This document shows, piece after piece, positions 42,073 through 50,676 of a DNA stretch of 64,000 nucleotides. The position numbers were made by a program, and so were the translations under genes. The DNA lies in NCBI RefSeq assembly GCF_042219825.1, contig NZ_JBHJHQ010000006.1:186001-250000 (forward strand). Reading direction: 5' to 3'. Source of the DNA: JBHJHP01 sp042219825. Lineage in GTDB: Bacteria > Bacteroidota > Bacteroidia > Bacteroidales > UBA5342. The first letter of the stretch is position 1. Each line of letters begins with the position of its first letter. Under the pieces are notes generated by a model. The model saw only the letters and a program-made list of their open reading frames with translations, searched no databases and was not told the origin of the DNA.

Positions 42073-42305
42073 AGTACCGTTACTTATCCGACTATCTGAA
42101 GTTCATCGAATGAGTAATATTAGGAATATTCTCCTGAAATACTTACATTTAATCCGCTAAAATTAAACCGGCCCTGCATGACAAGAAGATTCTGTTGATG
42201 TAAAATCTGACTTTTAAGATAAACTAATGCAGACATATCTTTAATTGTGGGGATATATAAACCTAGTGTTCATTGTATAGACAAACAGAAGAGCCTGAAA
42301 ACCAT

Positions 42306-43037
42306 ATGAAACAAAAACTTATAGATCCAAGATATTACTACTTAATTTTCGTAACATTTATTCATTTTATTTTAAACCCCATACAAAGGGAAGATTGTAA
42401 TTTAAAAGGATATGAAAAGTTGATTAATACAGTTATCCTCTTTACTCAAAATTTTTTATTAGTAATAGTAGCTGTTAGTATTAGTCTTGCTTTAAGACCT
42501 AAAAACCTAGGGATTTCACAGCTTGAAAATTTATATTCTCCAACATTTTTTTTCCTTGTAATCGCTATTATATTGCCATTAATTGAAGAAACAGCATTTA
42601 GGTTATACCTTGAATTCAGACCAGTTTTTCTAGCTCTCTCCATCACAGTGATATCTTATTATTATACAACTTTTGGTATTTTTAAAACATATATTACAGA
42701 CATAAATAATGATTTCTTGATTCGTGTGTCCGTATCATTTTCATTAGGGGTCATAGCATACTTTTTACTCAATAAGTATGCCTGTAGAATAAAAAAATAT
42801 TGGGATAATAATTTTAAATGGATATTTTACTTTTCTGTTCTGGTTTTTGGTCTAGTACATATTATGAATTATGAAATAAATATTTACAACTTACTTCTCG
42901 CCCCTTTCATTGTTCTTCCACAACTTATTAGTGGTAGTTTTTATGGATTTATTAGAGTCAATTATGGAATGATTTATGGAATTATTGCACACATATTAAA
43001 TAATACCTTAATCTTCATTATTCGTAGTTTTGTTTAA
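42306..43037 (+). CDS. CPBP-family (CAAX-like) membrane glutamic protease
   Basis: 243 residues, about seven membrane helices. The three short CPBP motifs are present: the EExxxR pair in LIEETAFRLYLE (near 97), FxxxH in FGLVHIMNY, and HxxxN in AHILNNTL. The family (Rce1-like glutamic proteases) cleaves membrane-associated substrates; in bacteria, members act in bacteriocin immunity or remain unassigned. The gene is distinctly AT-rich relative to the lspA region and stands alone, so it may be acquired. The ATG at 42306 is preferred over an upstream in-frame start at 42273. Confidence 0.75.
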   Translation: MKQKLIDPRYYYLIFVTFIHFILNPIQREDCNLKGYEKLINTVILFTQNFLLVIVAVSISLALRPKNLGISQLENLYSPTFFFLVIAIILPLIEETAFRLYLEFRPVFLALSITVISYYYTTFGIFKTYITDINNDFLIRVSVSFSLGVIAYFLLNKYACRIKKYWDNNFKWIFYFSVLVFGLVHIMNYEINIYNLLLAPFIVLPQLISGSFYGFIRVNYGMIYGIIAHILNNTLIFIIRSFV

Positions 43038-43299
43038 ATATGGGAACATAATAACTAAACACTAAGTTTTGTAACTTGTTTTTTTGGTCATTATTTTGTC
43101 GTTCACTGTGTATTACCAACGTCTTTCAGTCCTATCTTACAGAAAGTATATCGCTCGCTGTTGTTCAAAATATTGACCGATCCTGAACTTAACTAAAGGA
43201 AAGATTAAAGTGTGTTAATTAGAAAAAACAAGAAGTTTAGTTTTAATGCAGAGGAAAGGATTTCTACTAAATTCGTAATTTTAAAATGTGGTTTATTAA

Positions 43300-43701
43300 A
43301 TGGAATACCTGGGATCGTGTTTGTGCAAAGGAATTAAGTTTAAAGTTATTGGTGATTTTGAGAGTTTTTATTTGTGCCATTGCAGATATTGCAGGAAAGA
43401 TACCGGCTCTGCTCATGCCGCAAATTTATTTTCGTCAACCGCAAAACTGGAATGGATAAAAACGGAAACCAAAATCAAAACATTTCAACCTCCCAAAAGC
43501 AATCATGTGAAAGCCTTTTGTACAAATTGTGGATCAGCATTACCCAATTTACAAATGGATGGTAAATTGTTAGTCGTTCCGGCAGGATGTTTAGATACTA
43601 AACTGGAAAAACGGCCTGATGCACATATTTTTGTCTCAAATAAAGCAAGCTGGGATGAGTCGCTGGAAAAAATAAATAAATTTGACCGGTTTCCTGAATA
43701 A
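43300..43701 (+). CDS. GFA (glutathione-dependent formaldehyde-activating enzyme-like) family protein
   Basis: 133 residues with the zinc-binding cysteines of the GFA/CENP-V fold: GSCLCKGIKF near the start, LCHCRYCRKDTG (near 27) and FCTNCGSALP (near 77). Despite the family name most members do not act on glutathione-formaldehyde adducts and their substrates are unknown. It is a single gene in a loosely packed region; the upstream 260 bp contain no clear promoter or other gene. Confidence 0.85.
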   Translation: MEYLGSCLCKGIKFKVIGDFESFYLCHCRYCRKDTGSAHAANLFSSTAKLEWIKTETKIKTFQPPKSNHVKAFCTNCGSALPNLQMDGKLLVVPAGCLDTKLEKRPDAHIFVSNKASWDESLEKINKFDRFPE

Positions 43702-43781
43702 TTTAGAAATTATAAGACTAAAGTTGGCTTACATTAAAAACAGGCCAGATGCGTTTATTCATTTATTTAATTATAACTAAT

Positions 43782-44552
43782 ATGAAACCAATACTTTTAA
43801 TTCCTTTTTTATTTATCCTGTTATCCTGTAGTAATAAAGACGATTTTTATGTAGGGACATGGGATCTCAACAAAGAAAACGGGGTTAGTACCGTAACTTT
43901 TTCCGAAAACAAAAAATTGAACTGGGATATAATTGGGACAAGAGTCATGGATAATATGGATTTTGAAGCAGTTAAGTTAGCCCCAAATGAATATAGTATA
44001 ACATCCTCTTCCGGAGATGTTCCTGTAAAACTAATACTGCAACGACTGAGTAAAAATCAATGCATTGGATGTAATTATAAAAGTTATGTTGATGAGAATA
44101 TGATTGATGAAGTTTTCATTGCCAGAAAGAATCAACATCCTATGGAGCCCATCCCGAAACCAGATCAGGAAGTTATTATTTTACCCGAAGATTACACAGG
44201 AGATTTTTTTATTGTATATAAGTATTTGGCAGATGACCAGGCAGGAGAAATAAAAATTGATGATAAAGGAATAGGAATTAATAAGGGTAAACCGGATCTG
44301 AAACAGTTGTTTAATGCTAACAGGATTTTCAGGTTTGAAGGTCAGAAAAAGAATATTACCATTGCCAATCCAAATGATTATGGAAACTTCTTAAATTCAA
44401 ATATCGACAGTTTATTTAAAGATGAAGACATCTTAATTATACAGAAAGGATTTAATCAGTCAGGAAGAGCTGAATGGAATAAAGAACATGAAGAGGAAGT
44501 AAAAAACGCTTCAAATATTGAATATTTTGAGGTTAAACGGATAAAAAAGTAA
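43782..44552 (+). CDS. Lipoprotein of unknown function
   Basis: 256 residues. The lipoprotein signal is MKPILLIPFLFILLSC (Cys16). A short domain follows that starts FYVGTWDLNKENGVSTVTF, a lipocalin-like or DUF-type opening, then a proline-rich linker (PMEPIPKPDQEV) and a second domain of about 115 residues with IKIDDKGIGINKG. I do not recognise the family. The ATG at 43782 gives a standard lipoprotein signal and is preferred over 43749. It is followed by a hairpin and a word repeat. Confidence 0.65.
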   Translation: MKPILLIPFLFILLSCSNKDDFYVGTWDLNKENGVSTVTFSENKKLNWDIIGTRVMDNMDFEAVKLAPNEYSITSSSGDVPVKLILQRLSKNQCIGCNYKSYVDENMIDEVFIARKNQHPMEPIPKPDQEVIILPEDYTGDFFIVYKYLADDQAGEIKIDDKGIGINKGKPDLKQLFNANRIFRFEGQKKNITIANPNDYGNFLNSNIDSLFKDEDILIIQKGFNQSGRAEWNKEHEEEVKNASNIEYFEVKRIKK

Positions 44553-44578
44553 ATTCACTAGGTAATAGATATGACTCA

Positions 44579-44602
44579 TCTGATAACTCAAAATTTATCA
44601 GA
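44579..44602. terminator. Hairpin after the lipoprotein gene
   Basis: A perfect 8-bp inverted repeat (TCTGATAA / TTATCAGA) with an 8-nt loop, 27 bp after the stop. No T-run follows, so it is a weak terminator candidate. Confidence 0.4.
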
Positions 44603-44610
44603 TCACTAAT

Positions 44611-44650
44611 TATGTCTTAAGTCTTGGATCTTATATCTTACGTCTTATTT
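44611..44650. repeat. TATGTCTTAAGTCTTGG-word repeat
   Basis: A run of the words TATGTCTTAAGTCTTGGATC, TTATATCTTACG and TCTTATTT, a further member of the class seen at 28274-28308. Confidence 0.5.
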
Positions 44651-44726
44651 TAAAAAACAGTTGTCCGAATAAAAATGCATATCCGCTACTTTACACATCT
44701 TATCCGGACAGCCGTTCGTTAAAATA

Positions 44727-45935
44727 TCACAATTGCTGTATTGTATTTTTTATGATGGTTATGGCTTCGTCAAGCTGATCTTTTGTAATAACCAGCGGTG
44801 GTGCAAACCGGATGATATGTTCATGCGTCGGTTTTGCTATCAGCCCGTTTTCTTTAAGTGCCAAACAAACATCCCAGGCTGTCTTACCATTAGTTGGCTT
44901 GATCACAATAGCATTCAGCAGACCTTTACCGCGAACCAGTTCAATAAACGGAGAATCAATTTTTCTCAATTCTTCCCTGAAATACGCTCCAAGTACTTCC
45001 GCATTTTCAGCCAGCTTTTCGTTCTGAATGACCTCAAGGGCAGCTATAGCAACCTTGGCGGCTACCGGGTTTCCTCCGTAAGTTGACCCATGTTCGCCGG
45101 GTTTGATTGTCAGCATGATGTCATCATCGGCAAGGACACACGATACCGGATAAGTACCTCCTGAAAGCGCTTTTCCCAGAATGAGGATATCCGGACGAAC
45201 GCCTTCGTGATCACACGCCAGCATTTTTCCGGTTCGTGCCAAACCAGTCTGAACCTCGTCAGCAATGAACAACACATTGTTGGCTTTACACATTTCGTAG
45301 GCAGTTTTCAAATAGCCATCGTCCGGTACATACACACCTGCTTCACCCTGAATAGGTTCAACCAAAAAGCCAGCTACATTAGGTTGTGATAATGCTTCTT
45401 TAAGTGCGTTAATATCATTGTATTTAACTACCTTGAATCCTGGTGTATAGGGTCCGAATCCTTTGTAGGAATCCGGATCCGTTGACATGGAAATAATGGT
45501 GATGGTACGGCCGTGGAAGTTCCCTTCGCATACCACTATTACGGCTTCGTTTTCTGGAATCTGCTTAACGTTATATGCCCATTTACGGCAAAGCTTAAGG
45601 GCTGTTTCGTCGGCTTCAGCTCCCGAATTCATGGGAAGCACTTTATCGTATCCAAAGAGTTTGGTCACGTATTCCTCAAATTCTCCCAGAACATTGTTGT
45701 AAAAGGCCCTGGATGTCAGTGCGAGTTTTTTGGACTGCTCCACAAGTGCATTAACAATTGATGGATGGCAATGTCCCTGGTTAACAGCAGAATATGCTGA
45801 CAAAAAGTCGAAATAACGCTTTCCTTCAACATCCCAGACAAATACGCCCTCTCCGCGTTCCAGTACCACAGGCAGGGGATGATAGTTGTGTGCACCGTAT
45901 GTATCTTCGCGATCAATATAATATTTTGTATTCAT
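44727..45935 (-). CDS. rocD: Ornithine--oxo-acid aminotransferase
   Basis: 402 residues of a class III PLP aminotransferase. It starts with TKYYIDREDTYGAHNYHPLP, the usual ornithine aminotransferase opening, and contains YSAVNQGHCHPSI, the PLP-phosphate loop NSGAEADETALKLCRKW, GNFHGRT, the Asp of LFIADEVQTGLARTGK, and the PLP lysine in ILGKALSGGTYPVS. It converts ornithine plus 2-oxoglutarate to glutamate semialdehyde plus glutamate, joining arginine/ornithine breakdown to proline and glutamate. It is a single gene; the start at 45935 is preferred over 45956, which only adds MTGKSFT. Confidence 0.93.
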   Translation of the reverse strand: MNTKYYIDREDTYGAHNYHPLPVVLERGEGVFVWDVEGKRYFDFLSAYSAVNQGHCHPSIVNALVEQSKKLALTSRAFYNNVLGEFEEYVTKLFGYDKVLPMNSGAEADETALKLCRKWAYNVKQIPENEAVIVVCEGNFHGRTITIISMSTDPDSYKGFGPYTPGFKVVKYNDINALKEALSQPNVAGFLVEPIQGEAGVYVPDDGYLKTAYEMCKANNVLFIADEVQTGLARTGKMLACDHEGVRPDILILGKALSGGTYPVSCVLADDDIMLTIKPGEHGSTYGGNPVAAKVAIAALEVIQNEKLAENAEVLGAYFREELRKIDSPFIELVRGKGLLNAIVIKPTNGKTAWDVCLALKENGLIAKPTHEHIIRFAPPLVITKDQLDEAITIIKNTIQQL

Positions 45936-46067
45936 AGTAAATGATTTTCCGGTCAAATTATCACTTTACCTCAAAATACTAAATGACAATAATCATAATC
46001 AAAATATCTACTGGGATTATTTCAAAATATTGGCGAAATACACAATACAGGATTAGTCACAGTGAAC

Positions 46068-46099
46068 TTTGCTTTTAGCCATAAGTATCACTACCTTTG
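46068..46099 (+). promoter_or_regulatory. Promoter of the porin/glycine-betaine transport operon
   Basis: TTTG (46068-46071), a 20-bp spacer and TACCTTTG (46092-46099): a perfect Bacteroidota -33/-7 promoter. Transcription should start near 46106. Confidence 0.82.
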
Positions 46100-46105
46100 C
46101 ATTTC

Positions 46106-46303
46106 GACAAAAGATTTTGTGTTATCGGGTTAGCTGAAAAACAAAATACCGTAAAAATCATGCTGCTGCATTCGCTGGCAGATGGACATCCTGGTTCTTA
46201 TTTTTAGTTGTGAATAAAGGTTTTAGCCTGAAGGTTATTCTCTTATTTACATTCATTTGACCGAATTAATCCGGATCAATTCATTTTTAATTTAATATAC
46301 ATT
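46106..46303 (+). promoter_or_regulatory. Leader of about 200 nt before the osmoprotectant operon
   Basis: The untranslated region between the predicted transcription start and the porin ATG. It contains possible stems, such as CTGCTGC with GCTGGCAG near 46163-46181 and CCGAATTAATCCGG near 46261-46274, but it matches no riboswitch that I know. Its length suggests post-transcriptional control. Confidence 0.35.
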
Positions 46304-47536
46304 ATGCAAAAGTCTACAAGTAGAACTTATTTATTTATTTTTTTAGTTGTGTTTTCGGCGCTCAATTCCGCCAGAGCGCAGGATGAGAAAGAGAATTATG
46401 TGAAATTCGGTGGGGCATTACGGTTTAATATTTTTAGTAAAAGCTGGGTGTCGAATCAGACACAGCCTGAAGCAACTCTTGATACGTGGAGATTAAATGT
46501 TAAAGCACGTACAGCGGGTGTAGACCTGAATTTTGAATACCGTTTTTATCCTACGTTTGGTACACATTTTATGAAACAGGGTTGGCTCGGATATGGCTTA
46601 TCCGACGACGTCTATGTGAAATTGGGTGTATCTCAGGTTCCCTTTGGTATCACCACTTATGCTTCGCATTCATGGTGGTTTCAGGCGCCATACTATGTTG
46701 GCCTCGAAGACGATTACGATATGGGGCTGAAGTTTGATATTTCAAGCATCGAAAATCTGGATCTTGCTGTGGCGTACTTTCGTCAGTCAGAACCGGAAGG
46801 GCCTGTATATGGTGGTGATGTCACCTTTGGAAACTCCGGTGCAGGGCGATATTCGTACGATCTGGTACCCTCGGAAGGATCATCAAACCGTGAACTGGAT
46901 CAGTTTAACCTGAGAGCCGCTTACCATCTTTGCGATGGATTGGAGATTGGTGTTTCGGGACAGACCGGTGGCATATATAACAGCGTTTTAAACAAGCGAA
47001 AAATGTCAACAGCTTTTGCTGCTCATATAGTGGCCAATGCAGCTGGTTTTAATTTCAAGGGAGAGTTAGTCTCTTATAACTACAATGCATTTGCTGATGA
47101 TGGTTCTGAATTGGAAACGGTGACCATGGGCGCATACGGTTTTCCTTATCAGGTGGCAACAAAAGCAAATATGTACGTAGCAGGTCTGGCTTATTCAATT
47201 CCTGTTAAGTTAGGTCCTGTAAGCAATATTCAGGCTTATGTGGATTACACATATGTGGATAAGGCAAATAAAAACTTTACGGATGCACAGCATCTGATTC
47301 CCGGCTTTTTAATTACAGCAGGAAATATTTACACTTACGTTGATTTCGCTTTAGGTAAAAATCAACCATGGCTGACCCCAACCTTCGGAACCGGATTTGG
47401 AGAAGGGCAGACATACAGCGACGATCAGGCGTCAAAATATTATTCCAGTGATCCGACTATGCAGGGAACACCTGTACCTATGGATCAGCTTGACTGGGAA
47501 CTTAGGTTCAACATAAATATTGGATATTATTTTTAA
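46304..47536 (+). CDS. Outer-membrane porin of the osmoprotectant operon
   Basis: 410 residues with a signal peptide (cut after NSARAQ). The mature part shows porin strands throughout: KFGGALRFNIFSKSW, a LDTWRLNVKARTAG strand, the WLGYGLSDDVYVKLGVSQVPFG motif found in phosphate-selective-porin-like proteins, an FNLRAAYHL strand, and a terminal FNINIGYYF. It should form a passive outer-membrane channel. It is followed after 9 bp by the three genes of a glycine-betaine ABC importer, so its likely task is to admit osmoprotectants (glycine betaine, choline or proline betaine) to the periplasm. The specificity is inference from context. Confidence 0.82.
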   Translation: MQKSTSRTYLFIFLVVFSALNSARAQDEKENYVKFGGALRFNIFSKSWVSNQTQPEATLDTWRLNVKARTAGVDLNFEYRFYPTFGTHFMKQGWLGYGLSDDVYVKLGVSQVPFGITTYASHSWWFQAPYYVGLEDDYDMGLKFDISSIENLDLAVAYFRQSEPEGPVYGGDVTFGNSGAGRYSYDLVPSEGSSNRELDQFNLRAAYHLCDGLEIGVSGQTGGIYNSVLNKRKMSTAFAAHIVANAAGFNFKGELVSYNYNAFADDGSELETVTMGAYGFPYQVATKANMYVAGLAYSIPVKLGPVSNIQAYVDYTYVDKANKNFTDAQHLIPGFLITAGNIYTYVDFALGKNQPWLTPTFGTGFGEGQTYSDDQASKYYSSDPTMQGTPVPMDQLDWELRFNINIGYYF

Positions 47537-47545
47537 TCTGTTAAC

Positions 47546-48772
47546 ATGATAAAAGTTAAAATAGAGGATCTGTCTTTGATTTTCGGAAAACGAAAAAAAG
47601 AAGCATTGAGCTTGTTGAAGCAAGGTGCTTCAAAGCAGGAAATCCTTGAAAAAACCAACTGCACGATGGCAGTAAAAAATGCTAACCTTGAAATAAAGGA
47701 GGCAGAGGTATTTGTGATCATGGGATTGTCCGGAAGTGGTAAATCAACATTACTGCGTTGCATTAACCGGCTTATCAATCCCACCGCTGGTGATATATGG
47801 GTCAATGACAATAACATCACCCGGTCGTCAGATAAGGAACTTCTTGAAATACGCAGAAAGGAGTTTGCAATGGTGTTTCAGCACTTTGGACTTTTGCCGC
47901 ACAGAACGGTAATGAGTAACGTGGCCTTTGGCCTTGAATTACAGGGCGTGGATAAAGATACAAGAAACAAAAAGGCACTGGATACGATAAAGCTTGTTGG
48001 TCTGGAAGGCTATGAAGATATGAAGGTTAGTGAACTTTCAGGAGGTATGCAGCAACGCGTTGGACTGGCCAGAGGTTTAGCGAACGATCCTGAGGTATTG
48101 CTGATGGATGAGGCTTTTTCTGCACTGGATCCTCTCATAAGGGCGCAAATGCAGGATGAATTGTTGATCCTTCAGGAAAAGATGAAAAAGACCATCATCT
48201 TTATTACACACGATCTTGACGAGGCTATAAAAATAGGAGACAGGATTGCGATTATGAAAGATGGAGAGATTGTTCAGGTTGGTACATCTGAAGAGATTCT
48301 TACAGATCCGGCTAACGATTATGTCCGTGATTTTGTGGAAAACGTGGACCGTGGTAAAATTATTACGGCTGGTTCTGTTATGTTCCGAAAACCTACAATC
48401 GCCAGTATGCACAGGGACGGACCAGAAGTTGTCATAAAAAAGATGCGGGACAAAGGTCTGGATTCTATTCCTGTAGTAAGAACAAACCGAACTTTCGTTG
48501 GGGTCGTTACAATTCAGGATGCTTTGAAATGTAAAAAAGAAGGGAAAAAATCTATTGAATCTGTAGTAAATGCCGATGTCCCTTCTGTTAATGAGGATGC
48601 AACAGTAGAGGATATGTTGCCATTGGTAACTGAATCGGTTCACTCCATACCCGTGGTTGATGAGGAAAATCATTTGCTGGGGGTCGTAACGCATACATCG
48701 ATCCTTGTGGAAGTTACAGGTAAAGATAAGAAGGAAATACAGGAAATCATTCAAAACGCAATTGACTTATGA
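47546..48772 (+). CDS. opuAA: Glycine betaine/L-proline ABC transporter ATPase with CBS domains
   Basis: 408 residues. The ABC domain (about 1-275) carries Walker A GLSGSGKSTLLRCINRL, the Q-loop FQHFGLLPHRTV, the signature SELSGGMQQRVGLARGL, Walker B LLMDEAFSALDP and the His switch THDLDEAI. Two CBS domains (about 285-400) follow, seen as IPVVRTNRTFVGVVTIQDAL and IPVVDEENHLLGVVTHTSIL. In OpuA of Lactococcus, the CBS pair senses ionic strength and gates transport. The plan matches ProV/OpuAA exactly. Overlaps the permease start by 4 bp. Confidence 0.93.
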   Translation: MIKVKIEDLSLIFGKRKKEALSLLKQGASKQEILEKTNCTMAVKNANLEIKEAEVFVIMGLSGSGKSTLLRCINRLINPTAGDIWVNDNNITRSSDKELLEIRRKEFAMVFQHFGLLPHRTVMSNVAFGLELQGVDKDTRNKKALDTIKLVGLEGYEDMKVSELSGGMQQRVGLARGLANDPEVLLMDEAFSALDPLIRAQMQDELLILQEKMKKTIIFITHDLDEAIKIGDRIAIMKDGEIVQVGTSEEILTDPANDYVRDFVENVDRGKIITAGSVMFRKPTIASMHRDGPEVVIKKMRDKGLDSIPVVRTNRTFVGVVTIQDALKCKKEGKKSIESVVNADVPSVNEDATVEDMLPLVTESVHSIPVVDEENHLLGVVTHTSILVEVTGKDKKEIQEIIQNAIDL

Positions 48773-49584
48773 TTCATATAGGTGACTACATAGAAAAGAT
48801 AATAAACTGGATGACAGATAACTTTTCGGGTTTGTTTGATGGAATAAACACCGGAATGTCGTCTATCATCAGCGGTATTGAATCGTTCTGGTTATGGGTA
48901 CCTTTCTGGGTAACCATACTCGTATTTTCAGGATATGCATTCTGGAAAGTAAACAAGGGAACAGGTGCATTAACATTGCTTGGGTTCCTGCTTATTTACT
49001 ATATGGGATTCTGGGATGAGACCATGGAAACATTCTCGCTGGTTCTGGCATCTGCCATAGTTGCATTGGTTATCGGTATACCTCTTGGTATCTGGAGTGC
49101 TAAAAGCAATACGGCAAACAGTATAATACGACCCGTTCTGGACTTTATGCAGACCATGCCAGCCTTTGTATATTTAATTCCTGCGGTCTTGTTTTTTGGT
49201 CTGGGAACTGTACCCGGAGCATTTGCGACCATTATTTTCGCCATGCCTCCGGTTGTAAGATTAACCTCGCTCGGTATTAAGCAGGTTCCGGGAGATATTG
49301 TAGAGGCTACACGGGCATTTGGTGCGACACCTCGTCAACTTATGTTCAAGGTTCAACTGCCACTGGCCATGCCAACGATTCTTGCAGGCGTGAATCAAAC
49401 CATAATGATGGCATTATCCATGGTGGTGATAGCAAGTATGATCGGTGCCAAGGGATTGGGTGAAATCGTACTTCAGGGAATCAGTCAGCTCAGGATAGGG
49501 CTTGGTTTCGAAAGTGGTCTGGCCGTCGTACTATTAGCAATTATATTAGACAGGATAACGCAAAATTTTGGAAAACAGAAATAA
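48769..49584 (+). CDS. opuAB: Glycine betaine ABC transporter permease
   Basis: 271 residues with about six membrane helices. The first 100 residues include a soluble and a membrane-anchoring stretch; the permease domain contains the coupling loop EATRAFGATPRQLMFKVQLPLAMP, the EAA motif of binding-protein-dependent permeases, and DFMQTMPAFVYLIPAV, a segment strongly conserved in ProW/OpuAB. It forms the inner-membrane pore of the betaine importer. The binding protein is encoded separately 10 bp downstream, unlike in lactococcal OpuA, where it is fused to the permease. Confidence 0.93.
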   Translation: MIHIGDYIEKIINWMTDNFSGLFDGINTGMSSIISGIESFWLWVPFWVTILVFSGYAFWKVNKGTGALTLLGFLLIYYMGFWDETMETFSLVLASAIVALVIGIPLGIWSAKSNTANSIIRPVLDFMQTMPAFVYLIPAVLFFGLGTVPGAFATIIFAMPPVVRLTSLGIKQVPGDIVEATRAFGATPRQLMFKVQLPLAMPTILAGVNQTIMMALSMVVIASMIGAKGLGEIVLQGISQLRIGLGFESGLAVVLLAIILDRITQNFGKQK

Positions 49585-49594
49585 ATAGAAAAGT

Positions 49595-50461
49595 ATGAAA
49601 AGTTTAAAGATTATCAGTGTTTTTGCAGCGTCGTTGATGCTGTTTTCTTGCGGAAACAAGAAGAAGGATTCCGCGAGCGAATCAAAAGGAGAAGTTAAAA
49701 TTGCCATGGTAAACTGGATTGAATGCATTGCAGACACGTACCTGGCAGAAGCAGTACTTGAGGAGAAAGGGTACGAGGTAGAAGTGGTCAATGCAGATGT
49801 GGCACCTGTTTTTGCTGCTGTTGCAAAAGGTGATGCAGACCTGTTTATGGAGGTATGGCTGCCGGCAACTCATAAACCATACATGGAGAAATTTGGAGAT
49901 AAACTGGAAAAAGTAGGAACCATTTATAAAGAAGGTAAAGTAGGACTTGTTGTACCTACATATGTTACCATTAGTTCTATAGACGAATTAAATGCGAACA
50001 AAGGCAAATTCAATGGTCAGATTATCGGTATTAATCCCGGAGCTGGTATCATGAAAACCACAGAGAAAGCAATTAAAGATTATAATCTTGACTTTGAACT
50101 TGTCGCTTCATCCGAAGCCGGTATGCTGGCATCATTGAAAAAGGCGTACGATAAAAAGGAATGGATTGCCGTTACAGGTTGGAAACCTCACACAAAATTT
50201 GCTAAGTGGGATCTTAAGTTTCTGGATGATCCTAAAGGTGTTTACGGACAGGCTGAGACCATTTCTATTTATGCAACAAAAGGATGGTCTGCTAAACATC
50301 CTGAGCTGGCTACGTTCTTTAGCAACTTTAAAATGAACGATGCAAATCTCGGTACTTTAATGGTTGCCATGGAAGAGAATCCCGGCAAAGAGGTAGAAGC
50401 TGCCAAAGCCTGGTACCACGACCACAAAGAACTTGTGGATGGTTGGTTTAAGGCTAACTAA
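49595..50461 (+). CDS. opuAC: Glycine betaine substrate-binding lipoprotein
   Basis: 288 residues. Lipoprotein signal MKSLKIISVFAASLMLFSC (Cys19) and then an OpuAC/ProX-type type II binding domain: VKIAMVNWIECIADTYLAEA, FMEVWLPATHKPY, GIMKTTEKAI and VTGWKPHTKFAKWDLKFLDD. The tryptophans in NWIE, EVWLP and GWKPH are at positions where family members form the aromatic cage for the trimethylammonium group. It is bound to the outer face of the inner membrane and hands betaine to the permease. It ends the operon; a large inverted repeat follows. Confidence 0.92.
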   Translation: MKSLKIISVFAASLMLFSCGNKKKDSASESKGEVKIAMVNWIECIADTYLAEAVLEEKGYEVEVVNADVAPVFAAVAKGDADLFMEVWLPATHKPYMEKFGDKLEKVGTIYKEGKVGLVVPTYVTISSIDELNANKGKFNGQIIGINPGAGIMKTTEKAIKDYNLDFELVASSEAGMLASLKKAYDKKEWIAVTGWKPHTKFAKWDLKFLDDPKGVYGQAETISIYATKGWSAKHPELATFFSNFKMNDANLGTLMVAMEENPGKEVEAAKAWYHDHKELVDGWFKAN

Positions 50462-50559
50462 GAGAAATTGAAATTTTCCATATTAGGGCATTTACGGATA
50501 TACCTGTTTTTTGAATCATATAAAGACAGCTGTGTATTGGTAAATGCCTTTTTATCTCT
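50461..50559 (+). terminator. Nested inverted repeat after the betaine operon
   Basis: Outer arms AGAGA (50461-50465) / TCTCT (50555-50559) and an inner 9-bp pair GGCATTTAC (50487-50495) / GTAAATGCC (50540-50548), followed by TTTTTAT. The 44-nt loop holds a further small palindrome (ACAGCTGT). It may be a terminator or a small stable RNA. Confidence 0.45.
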
Positions 50560-50676
50560 AAAAAACTGAGAAATGGGGTGGAAAAAGTAAATTTTTATTT
50601 TTAATATTTGCACTTGTAAATTAACTTACAGGTAAATTGGTGTAATAATCACAAAAACAACATCTTAAATTTAAAA

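Noticed and set aside
42273..42305. Longer start for the CPBP protease
   Set aside because: The additional residues are polar and not family-like; the ATG at 42306 directly precedes the first membrane segment.
46106..46303. Riboswitch in the leader of the betaine operon
   Set aside because: I compared it by eye with the common classes (SAM, cobalamin, TPP, c-di-GMP, THF) and found no conserved core; kept only as an unexplained leader.
48077..48754. 225-residue minus-strand open frame inside opuAA
   Set aside because: Antisense to the CBS domains, which are plainly coding; no family motif and no start context.
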